DNA of 64,000 nt, taken from Alnus glutinosa. Its lineage: Eukaryota > Streptophyta > Magnoliopsida > Fagales > Betulaceae. The position numbers and the translations under genes are program-made. This document shows, piece by piece, positions 62,361 to 64,000 of this stretch (position 1 is the stretch's first letter; every line of letters starts with the position of its first letter). The notes below the pieces were generated by a model. That model did not search any database. It was not told the origin of the DNA and was given only the letters and a program-made list of their open reading frames with translations. The stretch spans positions 27,067,001 to 27,131,000 of the forward strand of contig NC_084891.1 of assembly GCF_958979055.1 (NCBI RefSeq). Direction: 5' to 3'.

Positions 62361-62920
62361 AAAGGGGTACACCGTACAATACAAAGTTTTTGGTTTGTTT
62401 GTGTGGGATATTGACGTAATTTTAATTTGGCAATATTATAAATTTGGTGTTATAATCTGGAGAAGATATGTGTATTTTTTATTTTATTTTTTCTTATATA
62501 AATATAAACAAATATCTCACACATAAAATACAAATTTTATTTTAAAATTGTTTCTCAAATTTACTGCCGTCCCCATATGTTTGCTAGTATCTTTACTTCC
62601 TATTTAGAGAGTTTACAATTTTCGTATAATTTTTATAATTTTTTTTAAATTAATTATTTGATATGTAAGACCAAATGTATGAAAATAAATTTAATAATTA
62701 ATTTTTGAAAAAAAATTGTTCAAGAGTTATAAATGCATTATATCTCATTTAGAAGAGGTGTGTTATTTCTACATTATCTTAAGTTTTACACGTACGAATT
62801 TCAGACACAATATGCCTCGGTGAACACAAAGTACACCAAGATAATGTAAAAAAATTATTACTGCAATTAGAAAGAGTAATACTATTTGTACATCAACCGG
62901 ATGTACACCCACTGTATATG

Positions 62921-63139
62921 TAAAATCCACGGTTGGGATGAGAGAGGGGAAAGAAAAGAACAGCGGGGGAAAAGAGTGAGAAAAGAGAGGGAAAGCAGGA
63001 GGAGGAGAGAGCACGAAAGAGAGAAGCTGAGCGAGAGAGAGAAAGTGTGGGCACAGAGAGAAGCAGTTTGAGAAAAAAGGGAGGGCAGGATCGTTAGATT
63101 CTCTCAGCCTCACTTCTCATCCCAACCGTGGATTTTTAG
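62921..63139. repeat. Inverted-repeat element at the start of the second PPR gene
   Basis: The arms taaaatccacggttgggatg (62921) and catcccaaccgtggatttt (63118) are near-perfect inverses. The loop is a purine-rich (GA) stretch of about 170 bp. The right arm ends 7 bp before the PPR start codon, so it would form part of the leader. Confidence 0.6.
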
Positions 63140-63145
63140 ATTCTC

Positions 63146-64000
63146 ATGATTACCCGCCAAATTCATTTCAAAACCCTTAGCGTAGTATTACCCAAGCAAC
63201 GGTCAAATAGCCTAATAAACTTTCGCTCAATCAATCATGGACACCACCTGTTCGGTCAAATTTCCCACCCAAACGCTGCCTACACTAACCGTTCCATGCT
63301 CGACTGTTTGCGTAGAAAACTTCCCTTTCAAGCACTTGACATCTTCAAGAAGCAGCTCCAATTGGGTTTTGTCGACAATGTTGATAAAGTTACTGTGGCG
63401 CTCGCGCTCAAGGCTTGTTGTGGAGACCTAAAACCCGGGTGCCAAATCCATGGGTTCGCTGTTTCGTCTGGGTTTGTTTCGTACATTACGGTTTCGAATT
63501 CTTTGATGAATATGTATTGTAAATCTGGAGAGTTTGAAAAGGCTCTATGTATCTTTGAGAATCTTACTGATCCGGACATTGTTTCTTGGAATACCGTGCT
63601 CTCGGGATTCCAAAAGAGTGAGGACGCATTGAGTTTTGCACTTCGGATGAATTTGAACGGGATTGTTTTTGATCCTGTGACTTATACTACAGGTCTTGCA
63701 TTTTGTTCAGACGATGAAGGTTTTCTCTTCGGGTTGCAATTGCATTCTCTTGCATTGAAATTTGGATTCTATTATGAAGTTTTTGTTGGGAATGCACTTG
63801 TATCGATGTATTCAAGATGCGGACGATTAGTGGAAGCTAGGAGAGTGTTCGATGAAATGCCAAATCGGGATTTGGTCTCTTGGAATGCAATGTTATCAGG
63901 GTACACTCAGGAGGGAGATCACTGGTTAGATGCAATTTTGGCATTCATTGAAATGGTGAGAGAAGGCATGAAGCTTGACCATGTCTCATTTACTAGTGCA
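63146..64000 (+). CDS. PPR protein (PLS class), 5' part, cut by window end
   Basis: An open frame of 285 codons starts at ATG 63146 and continues without a stop past the window edge. It reads MITRQIHFKTLSVVLPKQ, a basic, acid-free N terminus of mitochondrial-presequence type, then PPR units with family-typical stretches: VTVALALKACCG, QIHGFAVSSGF, VSNSLMNMYCKSGEFEKAL, DIVSWNTVLSGF, VGNALVSMYSRCGRLVEA and RDLVSWNAMLSGYTQEG. The alternation of motifs ending in NxLxxMY and SWNxxLSG is the PLS arrangement of editing factors. Whether it ends in E or DYW domains lies outside the window. The ATG at 63237 is in another frame (MDTTCSV) and is not the real start. The nearest relative I recall is an At4g32430-type protein, which is uncertain. 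Confidence 0.9.
   Translation, partial: MITRQIHFKTLSVVLPKQRSNSLINFRSINHGHHLFGQISHPNAAYTNRSMLDCLRRKLPFQALDIFKKQLQLGFVDNVDKVTVALALKACCGDLKPGCQIHGFAVSSGFVSYITVSNSLMNMYCKSGEFEKALCIFENLTDPDIVSWNTVLSGFQKSEDALSFALRMNLNGIVFDPVTYTTGLAFCSDDEGFLFGLQLHSLALKFGFYYEVFVGNALVSMYSRCGRLVEARRVFDEMPNRDLVSWNAMLSGYTQEGDHWLDAILAFIEMVREGMKLDHVSFTSA

Larger units (their letters stand above)
61749..63145. other. Divergent promoter region of the protease and the second PPR gene
   Basis: The two genes point away from each other across 1.4 kb. One third is a rearranged TRIM (61890-62360) and part is an inverted-repeat element (62921-63139). The middle (62361-62880) is AT-rich; a possible MITE D end lies near 62460-62480. 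No other gene is recognised. Confidence 0.55.

Noticed and set aside
63237-63431. Open frame starting MDTTCSVKF
   Set aside because: It is out of frame with the clear PPR protein that starts at 63146 and runs through it.

Overview
The window is nuclear DNA from a flowering plant, almost certainly a eudicot and probably a woody rosid. The signs are intron-rich genes with GT-AG splice sites, AT-rich spacers with long A/T and (TA)n tracts, plant-only families (DYW-type PPR, jacalin-related lectin, RD21/XBCP3-type granulin protease) and plant transposons (Ty1/copia, TRIM, hAT, Mutator, LINE, many MITEs). The species cannot be fixed from the sequence. No rRNA gene, intact tRNA gene, CRISPR array or organellar or bacterial insert was seen.

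Gene layout, left to right: (1) 2673-10648 (-), a three-domain jacalin-related lectin whose last intron holds a young, coding-complete copia element (3001-7927). (2) 13164-15812 (-), a single-exon DYW PPR protein. (3) 24004-25353 (-), a ribosomal-L1-domain protein (RSL1D1-like). (4) 39785-45208 (+), a 19-exon GH35 beta-galactosidase with a C-terminal SUEL lectin domain. (5) 48206-49411 (-), a three-exon h-type thioredoxin. (6) 53620-54471 (+), a single-exon plastid-targeted LON-substrate-binding-domain protein. (7) 58362-61748 (-), an XBCP3-like papain-family protease with a granulin domain. (8) 63146 to the window end (+), the 5' part of a second PPR gene. Exon borders given here join in frame at every junction and are predictions from splice signals and family alignment.

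The genes are independent single-gene units, not a pathway cluster. From memory of the Arabidopsis annotation, the lectin, DYW-PPR, thioredoxin h and LON-domain genes match the neighbours At1g19715, At1g19720, At1g19730 and At1g19740, which would make the window an ancient collinear block with the L1-domain and beta-galactosidase genes also present between the PPR and thioredoxin genes.

The spacers are mostly transposon debris, but several elements have readable borders and target-site duplications (TSDs): a TRIM (27227-27733, TSD ATAAA); a rearranged TRIM whose two outer ends are both LTR 5' ends (61890-62360, TSD AAAGG) just upstream of the protease gene; a 207-bp miniature LTR-like element in a thioredoxin intron (48451-48657, TSD AATTT); a three-level nest with a 3.17-kb non-autonomous hAT (28319-31488, TSD ATCATCTT); and a 1,008-bp non-autonomous Mutator element (55574-56581, TSD CAAATGCTA). 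I found no clear sign of a new multi-gene system. The most unusual structures are the inverted-LTR TRIM, the nested hAT and the copia-split lectin gene.
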